This document shows positions 33,687-45,686 of a stretch of DNA of 64,000 nt, one piece after another. The notes under the pieces are model-generated. The model did no database searches. It was not told the origin of the DNA and saw only the letters and a program-made list of their open reading frames with translations. Both the position numbers and the translations under genes were made by a program. Position 1 is the stretch's first letter; the number at the start of each line of letters is the position of its first letter. Source of the stretch: Pholiota molesta (Eukaryota > Basidiomycota > Agaricomycetes > Agaricales > Strophariaceae); assembly GCA_014925825.1 (NCBI GenBank), contig JACGCK010000100.1, positions 107,514 through 171,513 on the forward strand, read 5' to 3'.

Positions 33687-34938
33687 GATGGGCGGATTGG
33701 CGGTTTCAGATACAGACGATGTATCCGCATTCACTTTAAATATTTTACGGACGAAAGACGAGGTCCTTTGTTATTACCCATTCAATTAGTCATGAGGGTA
33801 TCATGATAATTCTGCTTCTCACAGAGAATTTTGAAGCTTTTACTGTTCGTCCATGTGGCACGGTCAGTGGGGCTCCTTTCATGGGATCATAATTGTAAAC
33901 AGTCGCATATTGCGAGGTCGCGAAGCTGTAGAATGGATCACATTGCCAGGAAAATGGAATAAGTGCCTTCTTGGTAATCTTATCCTATACTTGGTCGCTT
34001 AGACGTCCGCGCGGTGTTCGCTTTTGCATAGAATGGGAGAAGAAATTGTGCTGGCCCACATTGACGAGTATTACCAGCTTTGAATTCAAAATTCCGCGTC
34101 AGATTCCAGAAGCATAAGACTGAGGTACGAGCTTTGAAGATAACGAATAAACTAATCATCCTCGAGCCCTTCTTTGGAGAATGGGGACTTGTCAACTGAC
34201 ACAACCTTGAGGTAGCTCTTCCAGAACTAAACTATTTTTTCTATCTCTAGGAACAAATGATATAGAAGATAGTTTTTTGCAAGATACCTGACTTCGAACT
34301 AATATTATCCTGTGTATGTGATGCAGTGGCATCCCCATTGCGCTTCAGTCTCCCCTTCTCTCTCACCAGCGCACCTAATCTCCATCCATGGAAAGATGGG
34401 CGAAATATGTAGGATTTATTCAATTCGCCGGATTCCACCAGGATTACAAGTGGATCAGTCCCGGTAGAGCACCAGGAAATGTGCAGGAAACTGTGCGTGG
34501 TGACCCTGCTTGACCGTGCCACACACAGGCGTTTAGTATGCATGTGGTGCGCGATCCTTTGTGTGTGATGTGTGCATGCGTGCGAGTGACGTGCGGGATT
34601 GTGAGTGGTCTGTGGGTAGGTCAGCGAACGCGCAAATTGCCTGCCGTCTATGCATGGTTGTACGTCGTTTGTGCTAGGCATACATATCCATACTTATATA
34701 TTGGCCATGCATGCGCGCAGTCTGCACTGTCGGTATCGTGTCAGAATTCTGGGAACTCCGATTGAAATGCGACATTCATGTATCAAGAGCGCCGACTTTG
34801 AAGTAATATAGAAACAGGGAAGAGGCTTATATTCCCCAAAAATTTTGGCTGATATGCAAACTAATTATGTTAAACAATCTGTCAAAATTGACTGTCTGAG
34901 ATTTTATTGAGGTATAGTGGCCAGGCCCTATGTTAAAG
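33687..34938. other. Upstream region of the chitinase and left flank of the Helitron
   Basis: Short frames at 33980-34204 and 34247-34681 (minus) have no recognisable content. 34500-34750 is rich in TGTG/GCATGC words. No gene is supported. Confidence 0.4.
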
Positions 34939-35114
34939 TACTTGTGTTGCGGGCCATTGCTTCACATGGCAATACGAGTCTTTACACAAATTAAACTTAA
35001 CAGTTTTGTAAGACTTGTATTGCCCGAAGCATAGCCTATTAATACAATTACATAAATATTGCTCGACCTACTAATACGACCTACAATACATAAATTGTAA
35101 CTATTTTATTCAGT

Positions 35115-36767
35115 TTACTTTCTGTATATACAATATGCCATATGCTTGCCATCTGAATCTTTAAGCCATTTGGTATCTGATAGAAGATCAATAGTTTTTT
35201 CTTTCTTACATTTGCCTTCATTAAGTAAACCATCATGAAACCAAACTGTACCTGATTTATCAATAATTCTTGATTGAAAGTGTCCTCCTCCACCATATAT
35301 TATCCCACATAGATACCGATAGTTTGGTTGTCCATTATGATTTAAAATTATTTCTACATCAGGTTCAATATTATTATCATCCAGAATTTCACATACAATT
35401 ATATCAGGTATATAATCAGTTATCCATGTTTGTCTATAGTATCCCTGCTCATTATTATGTATACAATTTTGACATTCTTTGGTAGTTATATGATCAATTT
35501 TCCATCGAATGAAATTGGATATCAATCGCCGTGGTGATCCGGTATGGGCATCATCTATTTTAAGAATAGGTATTTTATAATCAATTTTTCTACTAAGCAG
35601 ATTATGACTGTCATTACAGTTATTACATGTTTCACAAACGTAGCCAAAGTATTTAGTACCTAATAATTTATTAAATAGTTGATCAATAAAAATATAGTAT
35701 TCACCCTGTTGAAAGATATCTGGATATTTATTATACAATACACTTCTTATATTATCACGTGCCATTTCAAAGCTATTAAGTTTATTGTCTTTCAAGTCTG
35801 TAAAATTGGAACATACAATAGTCATTAGATCGTGATATTCCTGAAAAGACACAGTCCAGTAATCTGGGTTTTCATACCATATATTATATAAAATGGTAAA
35901 TAATGCATCATATCCACAACTAAAATTATTGGCATCCCATTGTAGTCCCAATGGTTGCTCTTCATCTGTAGTTATAGTAGTACGCAATCGTTTCTCCTTA
36001 TGATTATCTTTATTATTATCATTTTGAGTCATGTTATCTAGCATATCAGCTTTTCTAGTTTGTTTTTTCTTCTTTGTCTTGTTAATTGTATGGGAATAAA
36101 TACTTGATTCATTCAATTCCAAATTCCAAGTACCATCATTAGTGGGAGATTTTACTTTGCTTTCATTGGAATTCCATTTGATTGATGGATGCCAGTCAGA
36201 TGATTGACACGCATTGCCTTTGAATTTTTGATATGATCTTATTAATGGATTACGGAGTAATCCTGATATATTTTCAGGCAATTCATTCATGTATTTAAGT
36301 TTAGTAATATCATTCAACATTTCTAATTCCCTAAATTCTTGTCTCAAGTAACCCCCTATTCCAGATGTAATTCTTTCAGAAGAAAATCCTTGGAGAATAA
36401 CTGTGTTTGCTGCATTTGCACTACGCGACAAACATGTATAATAAGACTGAGTTGTATAACAATGTCCTAGATCAACAATATTGATGTCTCTGGTTTTTCC
36501 TTGAGAACTATAGTCTGTCATAGCAAAGTTGGGAAGCACTACGACTTGTTCACGATGTACAGAACGAATACTATCATTTGGTAATAAGCATTGAACAGTT
36601 GTTGAAGTACGTGGAATTGGTACTACATTTAATGGTAGTCCTGGTATTTGAATATCTTTGGGAGGTTTGTCTAACTTTACAAATAATGTTAATAAGACTT
36701 CTTTTCCATGAGGCCCAGTACAACTATCCATCCGGCAACAAAACCCTCTTGTCCTTTTGTTATACAT
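35115..36767 (-). pseudogene. Helitron helicase C-terminus plus ubiquitin-protease-like domain
   Basis: The first part holds late helicase motifs (MTDYSSQGKTRDINIVDLGH, TCLSRSANAANTVILQGF). After a basic linker comes a domain built like a C19 (USP-type) cysteine protease. It has a Cys box near residue 280 (WDANNFSCGYDALFTILYN), a zinc-like CETCNNC, and a His box near 492 (YLCGIIYGGGGHFQSRIID, then VWFHDGL). If active it would remove ubiquitin-like tags from a host or element protein; that is inference. It reaches a stop at 35115. It is joined to the preceding segment by a one-base frameshift near 36720 in a GGG run. Confidence 0.7.
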
Positions 36768-37171
36768 AACTCAGTAGCATCATTATGTCTAATCATTATA
36801 GGCATGCCCAAACATAGAGATAATTTGCCAGGAATATGATCACTTGTACATGGTGAAGAGTTCCAAAGAGTATCTCTTAAATGGGAAGTTAAAGGTCTAT
36901 GTGGTTTCTTTTTTGATTTTGAACTACGTCTGCCCTTTTTGCTATTAGTTGTTTCATGATTATTATCTGTATCAATTGAATAGAAATCAGTTAATGTTTG
37001 TTTTGTATCCTGTGCAAATCTAAGACATCCTTGTTCATTAATTCTGTCTTTTTGTGCATTCCATGCTGTAATTATTGATACATGTCTGTATTTCTCTTCA
37101 TTTATATGTATTGAATTAGATGTTTTACCTGCTTTTAGTGTGCGTAAAATGATATATCCTCCAAAGTACAT
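36689..37171 (-). pseudogene. Helitron helicase, middle segment (shifted frame)
   Basis: Continues the Pif1-type helicase after a one-base shift in a T run near 37140: VSIITAWNAQKDRINEQG, then a basic stretch and LCLGMPIMIRHNDATELCI. Its last residues up to 36689 are out of frame, the true path continuing in the next segment from about 36720. Confidence 0.75.
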
Positions 37172-38793
37172 GCTCCATATCTCATATTCTCTAGTGCTGC
37201 CCGCAATTTTGCATCTTCAGGCGTTTGTGAACGTTGTCTCATATTTTCTTTTAAGATGACAACAGTTGTAACTTGCTGCCATAACAGTTTTCCTATTGTA
37301 CTTTCTTGTTGTCGTGGAGTCATTGCATGGTTATTAATAGATGAGACCTCTCCACTGTATAAGGTAGCACCTTTTACGGGCGGTAACTGGGCAAAATCAC
37401 CAGCAAAAATCATATTTTTTCCTCCAAATGCTTCACCATGTATATTAAAAATCTCTGCTAATCTGGCACTAATTGAATACAATTCATGACAGGCTATCAT
37501 TGAAACTTCATCTATAAAAATATAGTCAACACCTGCTAGTTTAGATTTCAATTCATAGATTGTATCTGATCTATTATTACTCACTCCACCTTCTTTATTA
37601 TCATTCATTCTTATACCTAATGCTGAGTGATATGTAGATCCATTTAACAAGGCAGCAGCTGTTCCAGTAGGAGCTAATACAATAAATCTATGTGATTCAT
37701 TTTTGCGATGGAACATTTCAATCAATGCCTTTATGACTTGGGATTTACCAGTACCTCCCATTCCTCCAAGATACATTTTTAATTGTGGTGGTTTAATACA
37801 TGCAGCATGGTTTGCAATAATTTTAAAGGCTCTTGTTTGGTCATTATTTAAACTGAACTCCTTTATAATATCATCGCGGATTTTATTGGCTTCATTCTTT
37901 TTGGCTTTGAAGTTATGTTTAAAATATTCAGCATCTACAATTTTGACCTCATTATGTGCTAGAGTATCTTTATGTGATTTTGTTTCAGCTTCATATGATT
38001 GTATACTCTTCTGTTTATTACTTAGTATAGAGGCTCTTTGAGTTTTAATAATTGCTTTCCAACCTGCTGGTGTCAGACGTTCCTCTGGTGACACTTTGTT
38101 TGCTATTGATGAGACTATAGTTGATGAGCAAGGCCTAGTCCATCCAGAATTATTTAGAATATCATCAATTTCCAACATTATCTTTGCACGATTTTTAGCT
38201 TTACGACCTGGCATTGCATAGTCCAAAACTTTCTCTGGTTTCACAGTGTAATAATTTTCAATATCATAGTCGTCAACATCGGTATCATCTTCAGAATCAG
38301 ACATAGAATCATTTGCAGCTGCACGTTTTTTTCTATTCATTTCACCATGAAAATCATCCCTGGCATCTAGACACTCATATTTCAAGTTAAAGTTATTAAT
38401 CAATTCTCTGTCTTTGGATGTAAAGGTATATGAATTAAACGCATCATCCCAGCTTTCATTATTTTGTTTAAGATCTGATCCACTATGCCATGGTTTGAAT
38501 AAAGTAAGCATCGTCATGCAATACTTTTCTCTATCACCAAGGTCAGGACGTGGCAATGTACCTCCTACAAAATTTGGTACAACAGAATGTAAACGGTTTT
38601 TATCACATACAACTTCATGTGTCAAATACAAAGGATGATTTGACTGAAACGCTTGATATTTTGTATTAGGAGGCTCAGTTATTTCACAGTCTTCTTTTTT
38701 AATACTATCTGTATTTGTTATAGTATTGACATATGCTTTAAACTGTTCAATCCTTTTTTTGAACGCCGTTTCTTGAGATGAGTCTGAATCCAT
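37135..38793 (-). pseudogene. Helitron Pif1-type helicase core
   Basis: Superfamily 1B helicase with Walker A GGMGGTGKS (residue about 345), the following APTGTAAALL, Walker B IFIDEVSM (about 428) and GDFAQLPPV. It unwinds the displaced strand in rolling-circle transposition. It is separated from the Rep tail by a one-base shift in an A run near 38762, and from the next helicase part by one near 37140. The motifs themselves are undamaged. Confidence 0.88.
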
Positions 38794-39188
38794 TGATACA
38801 AGTTTAGATTACTATAACATTCTGGTCTATACTTATAGTCATCAATATTTGATTTACCAACATAATTTCCATCTTCTCGTCCTAATATAACTTTATCTGT
38901 TATTTTATCATCATCTACATCATCAAGTACATCAAAACTTTCCAGTTTTTGGTCTATATTTGACTCTACTTTAACTGATTGGTATTTGTCATCCCAATAT
39001 CTAGCCACTTCTGATACATAACTTTTCCACCAAAATGTAACAAATTCATGACTAGTATAATGATCGGGATTCTCAAGTAAATACATGCAGGCCATGGGAC
39101 TTCCGATTTCCATTTTTGACGTAAGAGCATTGACTATTTTCAGTATGAGTTTACGTGCAGCATCATGTTCCTTTACAGTTCCTCCCAA
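38718..39188 (-). pseudogene. Helitron Rep, C-terminal part
   Basis: Begins at the edge of the inserted element and reads GTVKEHDAARKLILKIVN, then GSPMACMYLLENPDHYTSHE. This is the conserved segment that follows the Rep tyrosine motif and leads into the helicase. It is in the same frame as the N-terminal Rep part once the insertion 39191-41162 plus one TA is ignored. Confidence 0.85.
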
Positions 39189-39544
39189 TACATCACGAAA
39201 AACGATATTATCTCTGGAGAAATGTAGGTATCTCTAAAAGACACCTAGAGACACCAAGAGCACTGAAAGCCCTCAGAGACAAAAAGATCTCTAGAGTTAC
39301 GTTACCATTGATGTGATTTACCCAGGTGTCTCTGGATGTCTTTGGGAGTCCTTAGGGAGTTGTTGGGGAGTCTTTGAAAGCTCTTTGGAAGTATCCTTGG
39401 TTTCTTTCAGATAAGGTCTTTCTATCCTTGTCTTTGATGCTTTGCTTAGACAACAATTGAATGTAATAGTAAAATAGATTGTATTATTCTATATAAGCTA
39501 TAATACTTATGTTATGACTTAATCTATGCACTACCTAATCTACA

Positions 39545-39920
39545 CTAACTATCCACCATCATGTGCACATCCACCGCCCTCACACGTCCGCCACCCTTGC
39601 GCGTATGCCGCCCTTGCACTCCGCCACCCTCGCGCATCCACCACTGTCATGCTCCACTGCCCTTGCGCGTCCGCCACACTCGTGCTCCACTGCCCTCGCG
39701 CGTCCACTGCCCTGGCACGTCCACTGCCCTTGCACATCCACCGCCCTTGCACATCCGCCACCCTCGCACATGCGCGCGCCCGTCGTGTATCTCCCCCGTT
39801 GTCCGCCGCCTCCACCGCCATCGTGCACATCCACCGCCCTCGTGTGTCCGCCGTCCTCATGCTCCGCCACCCTCATGCTCCGCCATCGTCGCGTGCCTCC
39901 GCCGTTGTCATCGCCCGTCC
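39545..39920. repeat. C-rich minisatellite (CCGCCCTTGCGCGTCCAC type)
   Basis: Degenerate units of about 18-27 bp such as CATCCACCGCCCTTGCACAT and CACTGCCCTCGCGCGTCCAC. Frames are open on several strands because of composition; not coding. Confidence 0.75.
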
Positions 39921-40011
39921 ATTGGGCGCTGCAGTTGTCGCCATTTTCGTGAGCCTCCTGCATGCGCCGCAAGTTGTCGCGAGCCCCTGTCGTCTGCCAC
40001 CCTGTCGATTG

Positions 40012-40330
40012 CCGGCCCACATCCCTCGTTGGAGGGGAGGGGCGCACAGCGAGAGGGAGGGGGAGGAGAGCGGCGGTGTGGGCGGCGACGTGGCGCATTG
40101 CCGGCCCACGTCCCTCATTGGAGGGGAGGGGCATGCGGCGAGAGGGACAGCAGCGGTGTGGGCGGTGACGTGGCGTACACTACCGACATCGCATTGCCGG
40201 CCCACATCCCTCGTTGAGGGGAGGGGCACGCGGCGAGAGGGAGGGGAGGAGAGCGGCGGTGTGGGTGGCGGCGTGGAGAATTGCCGGCCCACATCCCTCA
40301 TTGGAGGGGAGGGGCACGTGGCAAGAGGGA
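40012..40330. repeat. Four GGCCCACATCCCTC..GGAGGGGAGGGG units
   Basis: The phrase TTGCCGGCCCACATCCCTCR occurs at about 40009, 40099 (ACGTCCC), 40193 and 40279, followed by GGAGGGGAGGGGC and a GAGAGGGAGG tail. The core is shared with 29464-29562 in the hAT element. Confidence 0.75.
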
Positions 40331-40770
40331 GGCAGCGGCAGCAAGAGGAGAGCGGGGGGTGGCAAATTGGCGATGTGCACGGTGGCCTGTCGGTGGTGAC
40401 GTGGCGCGTGCCCCAGTGCTGACTCCACCTGCAATGCATGGTCAGTGACTAAAGGATGAGGAGGCGAACTTACCTCGTGCCTCTCCTGACGTGGACATCC
40501 ATGTCGACATCCCCCACGTCATCATCCGACCAAGCCCCGTCGCCGTCCACGCCGTTGTCATTCGCGTTGTCGTTCACGTCGTTATGGGCGTTGTCGTTGG
40601 CGGTGGCGCCCGTGCTGTCATCCTGGAAACAAGTTGGTGGCGGGGGGGCGAGTTGGGGCTGGTGGTGGTAGTGGTAGAAGCAAAGAGAGGAAAGGACTTG
40701 GAAATTATTCTAAGTCCCGCGTGCTACGGAACTACTAACATAAGGTATATACTTTTTATTTCAAATAACC

Positions 40771-40851
40771 GACCTATGGCTTAGTTGGTAACGCGCCTTG
40801 TGCCTGGTACATTGCACGTGATGTCGTGTGTTCGAATCTCGTTCGGTGCAC
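40771..40851 (+). other. tRNA-like segment with Pol III A and B boxes
   Basis: TGGCTTAGTTGG (40777-40788) is a perfect A box and GTGTTCGAATCTC (about 40828-40840) a good B box, 40-50 nt apart. The acceptor and anticodon stems do not pair well. This is a tRNA pseudogene or the head of a tRNA-derived SINE rather than a working tRNA. Confidence 0.55.
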
Positions 40852-41045
40852 TATTTTTCCAAGGTCGCGTCAGGGGCGTGGGAATTGCCTGGCAAGCTGA
40901 AAGTACTTTCGGTGTAATTTCCGCGCTTTCTACACTTTCTAAGCTTTGGGAAATGTTCGTACGTCTGAAAGTATGGGCTAAAGGGATTACTGATCTCTAA
41001 GCAACTAAGTACAGACCTCAGAACTAAATTGTATAGAAAGTAAAA

Positions 41046-44000
41046 CTAAAGGCACTCTGAGAGCATGCTAGGCTGCTTTGGAGTGCTTTGGCATGCTCTG
41101 GCATCTCTGGCATATACCTGGCTTACCTGGCTGGCTCTAGCGCAAAGGCGTTTTTCGTGATGTAGTTCCGAATTTTTATCGTATACGTCATATGTAGAAG
41201 AAAATATCTGGTGTGTTTTAAGACTTGGTTTAGTAATATAATCAGTAACATAAGAAATAATTGCTTTAATTGAGGTACCTGATAATAAACTAGAAACATC
41301 AGAGTTGGAACGTAATAGATATGTCAGACATGGTGTAAATGTATTCATCATAGGCTCTAATTTCTTCATAAAAATATGGCCATCATTCTTATCAACTATT
41401 GTTGAGGGATAAACATCTCTTGGAAAGCGAGCCATGCATACACCATCTTTGTTGAGACAGCCTTTCACATTACTCCGAGTAGATTCTGGTGAAGTATTTT
41501 TCTCTAAATTTAAAGTTTTATTATTATCCTCAACATTATCTTGAGTAGGTGTCTTATTTTTTCCAGAAGCCATTCTACAAGTATGGATATTCGATCGTAA
41601 TAACAAATCATCCACTGTATCTTGATACTTATTCCACCATTCTTGAAAATCATAACATGTCTTACAATCTGTAATAGGGCTTTCATGGATGTTACACATT
41701 GATGGTGGCGGAGTAGGAAGTGTCTGTGTAGGATCCTTATAAGTTAGAGGAATGTTCTTTGTTTGTTCGGAAGTTTTTATTGCATGTATACCTTTTTTGC
41801 CTTCTTTTTGAATAGGTACCTTTGATTTAATTTCATCCATAGGGCCTGTTATAAATTCACCCATATGTACAGATTCTAAATATTGTATTAATGATTTCTG
41901 AAATTCAGAATCTGATGACATAATCCTGTCTCTTATTTGCTGGGGAGTAAGTGCACCTTTTATCCATAACATCATATGCATATGTAATGTGAGACGCCCT
42001 TGCTGCTCTACTGTACCATAATAAGCTGATGTATCCCCATATAATCCTGGATGATCTGAACCAACACCTAAGACATGCTTAATTACCATTTCAACCATGA
42101 AATGAAAGAAACGTGCTGCAGCAACAGGATTTTTCAATACAAGTAAGTCCCTTTCATTTGAAGACCGTAATTCTGGCTTAAAATACGTATCTGTATCTGC
42201 ATAATACAAACAGATGGGATGACGATTATCAGCTGGTGCAAATGTAATAAACCATGAAGGAGCACCTTTAAATGCCACTAAAGACCATATTTCATTGCGC
42301 ATATATTTTTTGCTAGTAAGAGAACCTTGAATATGCCCTCCTACATGATCTAGATCTTGCATTATACTAAAGCATAGTTTCTCTTGCTCAGTTTCTGCAA
42401 TCACTCTTTCACCAGCAGCCATACGTTTTGCCAGTTTGTCTAATATGCTAGAGTCAATATTTAACAACCTCTTTGAAATTTGATGGAAATTTTGTCTTTT
42501 GGCTAACAAAAAACTACTTGTTGTGCTACTACGCAGCTGCTGCTGATTAAACGCTATCATTGGAAAATATAGATCAGTTTGGAATCGCTTGTCATGGTAC
42601 ATTAATAAATGTTTTTTATGTGCAGCTTCAGAATAATTACTTTTATGGCGAAGCTGTCCAATACCACCCAGTCCATAAGGAAAAAGCCAAGGAAACATTT
42701 GTGGATATATCTGAGGATTATCATACATAGACTCTGGATGTTCTTCATGACCAATAGCAAGTGTCTTTCCTCCATTTTCCAGGTGTTGTAGTGCTTTAAT
42801 TTTCAGAGCAGCTATTGTCGTATTTTCATATTCTTTACCAGTAAGACCATGTACGGTAAAAGGACAGGGACCCTCTGTTGTACCTTCTTCTATTTCATTA
42901 TCAAATTTTGACATAGCAGTTGGTATTTTGTTACCGGCATCTGGCTCGACCTTTTTGAAATCTATAAACACAGGTACTCCAGATTCAGGATATGAGTCCA
43001 AGTTTTCTTTGGATATTTCAAGGTCTGCATAATCAATATGGTTTAGCTTAAGCCATTCTAAGGCATTTGCTACATTGTTTCTTCGCACTAACATTGGTGT
43101 GCGTTGATATTCATCTTCTGTTGGACGGGCACTTCCAATAAAGATAAAGGCGAGAACCTCACTCAATTCCTCACGGCTAGGTGGTAGCTTGTGATAGACT
43201 TTGACTGTTGGATTTGCAAACATTATACAATTTGCAATCATTTTGGCCCGACCAGATGATACCCGAACCAAACAGCGATTGTGACGAATACGGGCAATTA
43301 ACATCTGTTCTGCAAATGTTAGACATGTAAGAACAGATGGAACTTCACCTATCCATAAACCATTGGCTAAAGAATTTACAGGTACTTTACTTTTTTCCAA
43401 TGATTTACAGCATTCCTGACACACAGTTTTACAATGAGGAATTATAATTGGACCTTCCAATTCAATGATAGGGTCTTCATTAGTTTTGCGCTCCAATCTT
43501 GTAACTCTGGTATTTGAGTCTTCTTCATGTGTTGAATTATTATTGACTAGCGGGTCTAGGTTAACATCTGATATATCACTCATATCTTGAAGTAAATTAA
43601 GTTCTCCACAAACGGCACAAGCACTTTCTTGAAACTTTGATGGGTCTGTATCTTTGCAAAAATCTGTAACAATTTTGTGGATCAATTCTGTGTCCAGTGA
43701 GTTTGGGGGAAAACTGACATGTTTTTCCTGTTGGTCTATATTTATTTGTGGATTATTATATGTCTTATTTTTTGAGTAGGATTTGTTTCCTTGTCCCTCT
43801 GATTTAGACTTCATTTGTTTCTGATGATCTCTATTTTTCTTAGATCTTATACGTTCTTTTGCACCTTTTTCAGCCTTTGTCATTGCTGGTGAGAATACAG
43901 AGAAGTGGTTATTGCAATTTGGACAATAATGTCCTTTGAATCTTGTGGTGCATGCATCTCGAGTTAGATGGTTATTTATTGTAACATTATGAATTTTTCC

Positions 44001-45224
44001 AATTGCAGCAGCCTCTTGTATAGTTAATGCTCCTGATAATATTTCAAGTGGCACCTGTGTAGCAAAATATTTGGGGTTATCTTGTAAAAGATTAGGCAGA
44101 TGATAAGCATCTGTATAACAGACAAACAAGTAGTTTTTATCCAAACGTAATTCTGCATCTACCGGTTGATACAGATAATCAACCAAATCACTACCTTTCA
44201 GTGGCCTAGCCTTTCTTGTACCCCCACCATAAAATTTATCCTCTGTAACATTGAATTGTATACTATTGGAAGTTTTGTATATAGGAATCAACAAAGAGCC
44301 ATACTGAGTAGCATTTCTAAAGCAAACAAATTTAAGAATGACAAAGTTATGACGGTATACACAGTTACGATATAGATTGATCTTAATCATTGATATCATA
44401 TAGTATATTCTATGATGCATATTATACTGTAGAGCACCATCCAGTATAGTCCATGAATAATACTGGCACTTTATAGTTCCAGCTTTTTTCATTACAGGCC
44501 ATATGTAATACAAAAAATCTTTCAATTTGTGGCTGACTATAGATATATCAATCATCATTCTAGAGCCCACTAACAGATATTTGTTGGTATGCACAGACAT
44601 ATATTGTATTTGATTGGAAGATAATGGGATTGTATGCTTTCTATAAGCACTGCACTGCCTGTTGGACATGCCAGATAGTTGATAAACACTCAAAGCATTG
44701 AGAACCACAGTGGATTGCACAGTAGCATGCTTGTTGGGCATGCCAGGAAATTGATATACACTCAAAGTGTTGAGAATAATAGGGGATTGGGCAGTTTCAT
44801 GCTTGTTAGGCATGCCAGGTAATTGATATACGCTCAAAGCGTCGAAAACAATATGGGCTTGGACAGTATCATGCCTGTTAGACATGTCGGGTAATTGATA
44901 TACGCTTGAAGCGTCGAGAACAATAGGGGATTGGGCAGCTTCATCAAGTGCGGTTGATGGAAATGGGAGTTGTGGATGTAGGATCACACTCCATAGACAA
45001 GTTATTGGAAGCAGTATTGCCGTTATATGAGCAATACGCTTTATAACATTGCTGGAGATCGAAAGATATAACATATTGTAATGGCGGTAGATGACAGTAG
45101 AACAAACAGAGTAGGATTTAGAGGCACCACGTTCAACAAAATCGGTTGAAATCGGATCCAAAGTCATATGATCAATAGCATAGCCTGGTGACGTGGCATA
45201 TTGGATGTTTCCGACAAGCGCCAT
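41046..45224 (-). pseudogene. Helitron Rep, N-terminal part with HUH nuclease
   Basis: The first about 190 residues contain four 24-residue repeats (YQLPGMPNKH type). A Cys-rich DUF6570-like region follows (CKTVCQECCKSLEKSKVP, FAEQMLIARIRHNRCLV). Then come the Helitron_like_N domain (SNYSEAAHKKHLLMYH, WFITFAPADNRHP) and the HUH metal motif in TLHMHMMLWIKG (residue about 1080). The two-tyrosine nickase motif is YVTDYITK (about 1325). The nickase cuts and rejoins single strands. From 41162 downward the frame runs into an inserted element, so its last about 39 residues are foreign. The start at 45224 is simply the first ATG; the real N-terminus may lie later. Confidence 0.85.
44650..44945 (-). 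repeat. Four 72 bp tandem repeats in the Helitron 5' region
   Basis: Units spaced about 72 bp encode variants of YQLPGMPNKH..Q..I..(A/T)LSV, 24 residues each. This may be an N-terminal spacer or a 5' terminal repeat structure read as protein. Confidence 0.75.
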
Positions 45225-45488
45225 GCCAAGATTGGGTCTTTTACGGGATTTATTAGCATTCCATCCTTCGATCTGGGCCTTTAAGAAGTAATTACTAGTA
45301 AATATCCAGTCTGAGTCCGGTATGAGAATTGCAGAATGAATTATGATATTACACGATACGATACATTGTATACAAGGTCAAGCCCAAGACTCAACTGCCT
45401 TAGCACTCCGTTTCCGAACACATTTTCTCAAAATCGCTATTCTGGATTGAATGAGACAGATGAAAAGATTCATGCAGTATAGAACTGG

Positions 45489-45577
45489 CCTTACACAAAC
45501 AGAGGCAGCAGTTGGTACATGGCTGCATTTTGCATGGCTTATGTAATTTATATCTGTTTGATCTTATCATGATTACG
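45489..45577 (-). repeat. Inverted partner of the 56.0 kb repeat
   Basis: On the minus strand it reads AATCATGATAAGATCAAACA and continues TTACATAAGCCATGCAAAAT to GTTTGTGTAAGGCC. It closely matches plus-strand 56003-56094 with few differences over about 90 bp. Confidence 0.75.
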
Positions 45578-45686
45578 GCGGCCCGTGTTTTCGATGTTGG
45601 GTATGATTGAACGATATTTGGGCAGATGGAAGAACTGTATATAGTGAGGGGGGGGGGGTCTGACATTGCGCTTGGTGTTGTACGAT

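Larger units (their letters stand above)
39191..41162. mobile_element. 1,972 bp TIR element with TA duplication, inserted in Rep
   Basis: CATCACGAAAAACG at 39191-39204 is the exact reverse complement of CGTTTTTCGTGATG at 41149-41162. Each end is flanked by TA (39189-39190 and 41163-41164). Skipping the element and one TA makes the Rep frame continue without a break (DKNSE-LLGGTVKEHD). This shows it is a late, clean insertion. Inside are AT-rich ends, a C-rich minisatellite, four approximately 90 bp repeats and a tRNA-like segment; no transposase is present. Confidence 0.92.
34939..45224 (-). mobile_element. Large Helitron, interrupted and frameshifted
   Basis: It reads right to left: Rep, Pif1-type helicase, protease-like domain, then a 3' end at 34939 (ACAAGTA on the minus strand). 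The 3' end hairpin has one arm at 34952-34975 and a decayed partner at about 35017-35036. The 3' boundary is fixed by comparison with the fragment ending at 31374. The 5' boundary is not fixed; the first ATG used is 45224. A canonical CTRR end is not seen, so this may be a Helentron/Helitron2-like variant. Helitrons move by rolling-circle replication. Confidence 0.85.

Noticed and set aside
34247..34681. 144-codon minus frame upstream of the Helitron end
   Set aside because: His/Cys-rich low-complexity start, no motif, no intron support.
34935..34945. Canonical Helitron CTRR 3' terminus
   Set aside because: The shared end of both copies reads CACAAGTA, not CTRR; the end was placed by comparison of copies instead.
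39526..40784. Open frames up to 298 codons on both strands
   Set aside because: Composition-driven frames in C-rich and G-rich minisatellites inside the TIR element; residues are simple repeats.
40771..40851. Functional tRNA gene
   Set aside because: Acceptor and anticodon stems fail to pair although the A and B boxes are good.
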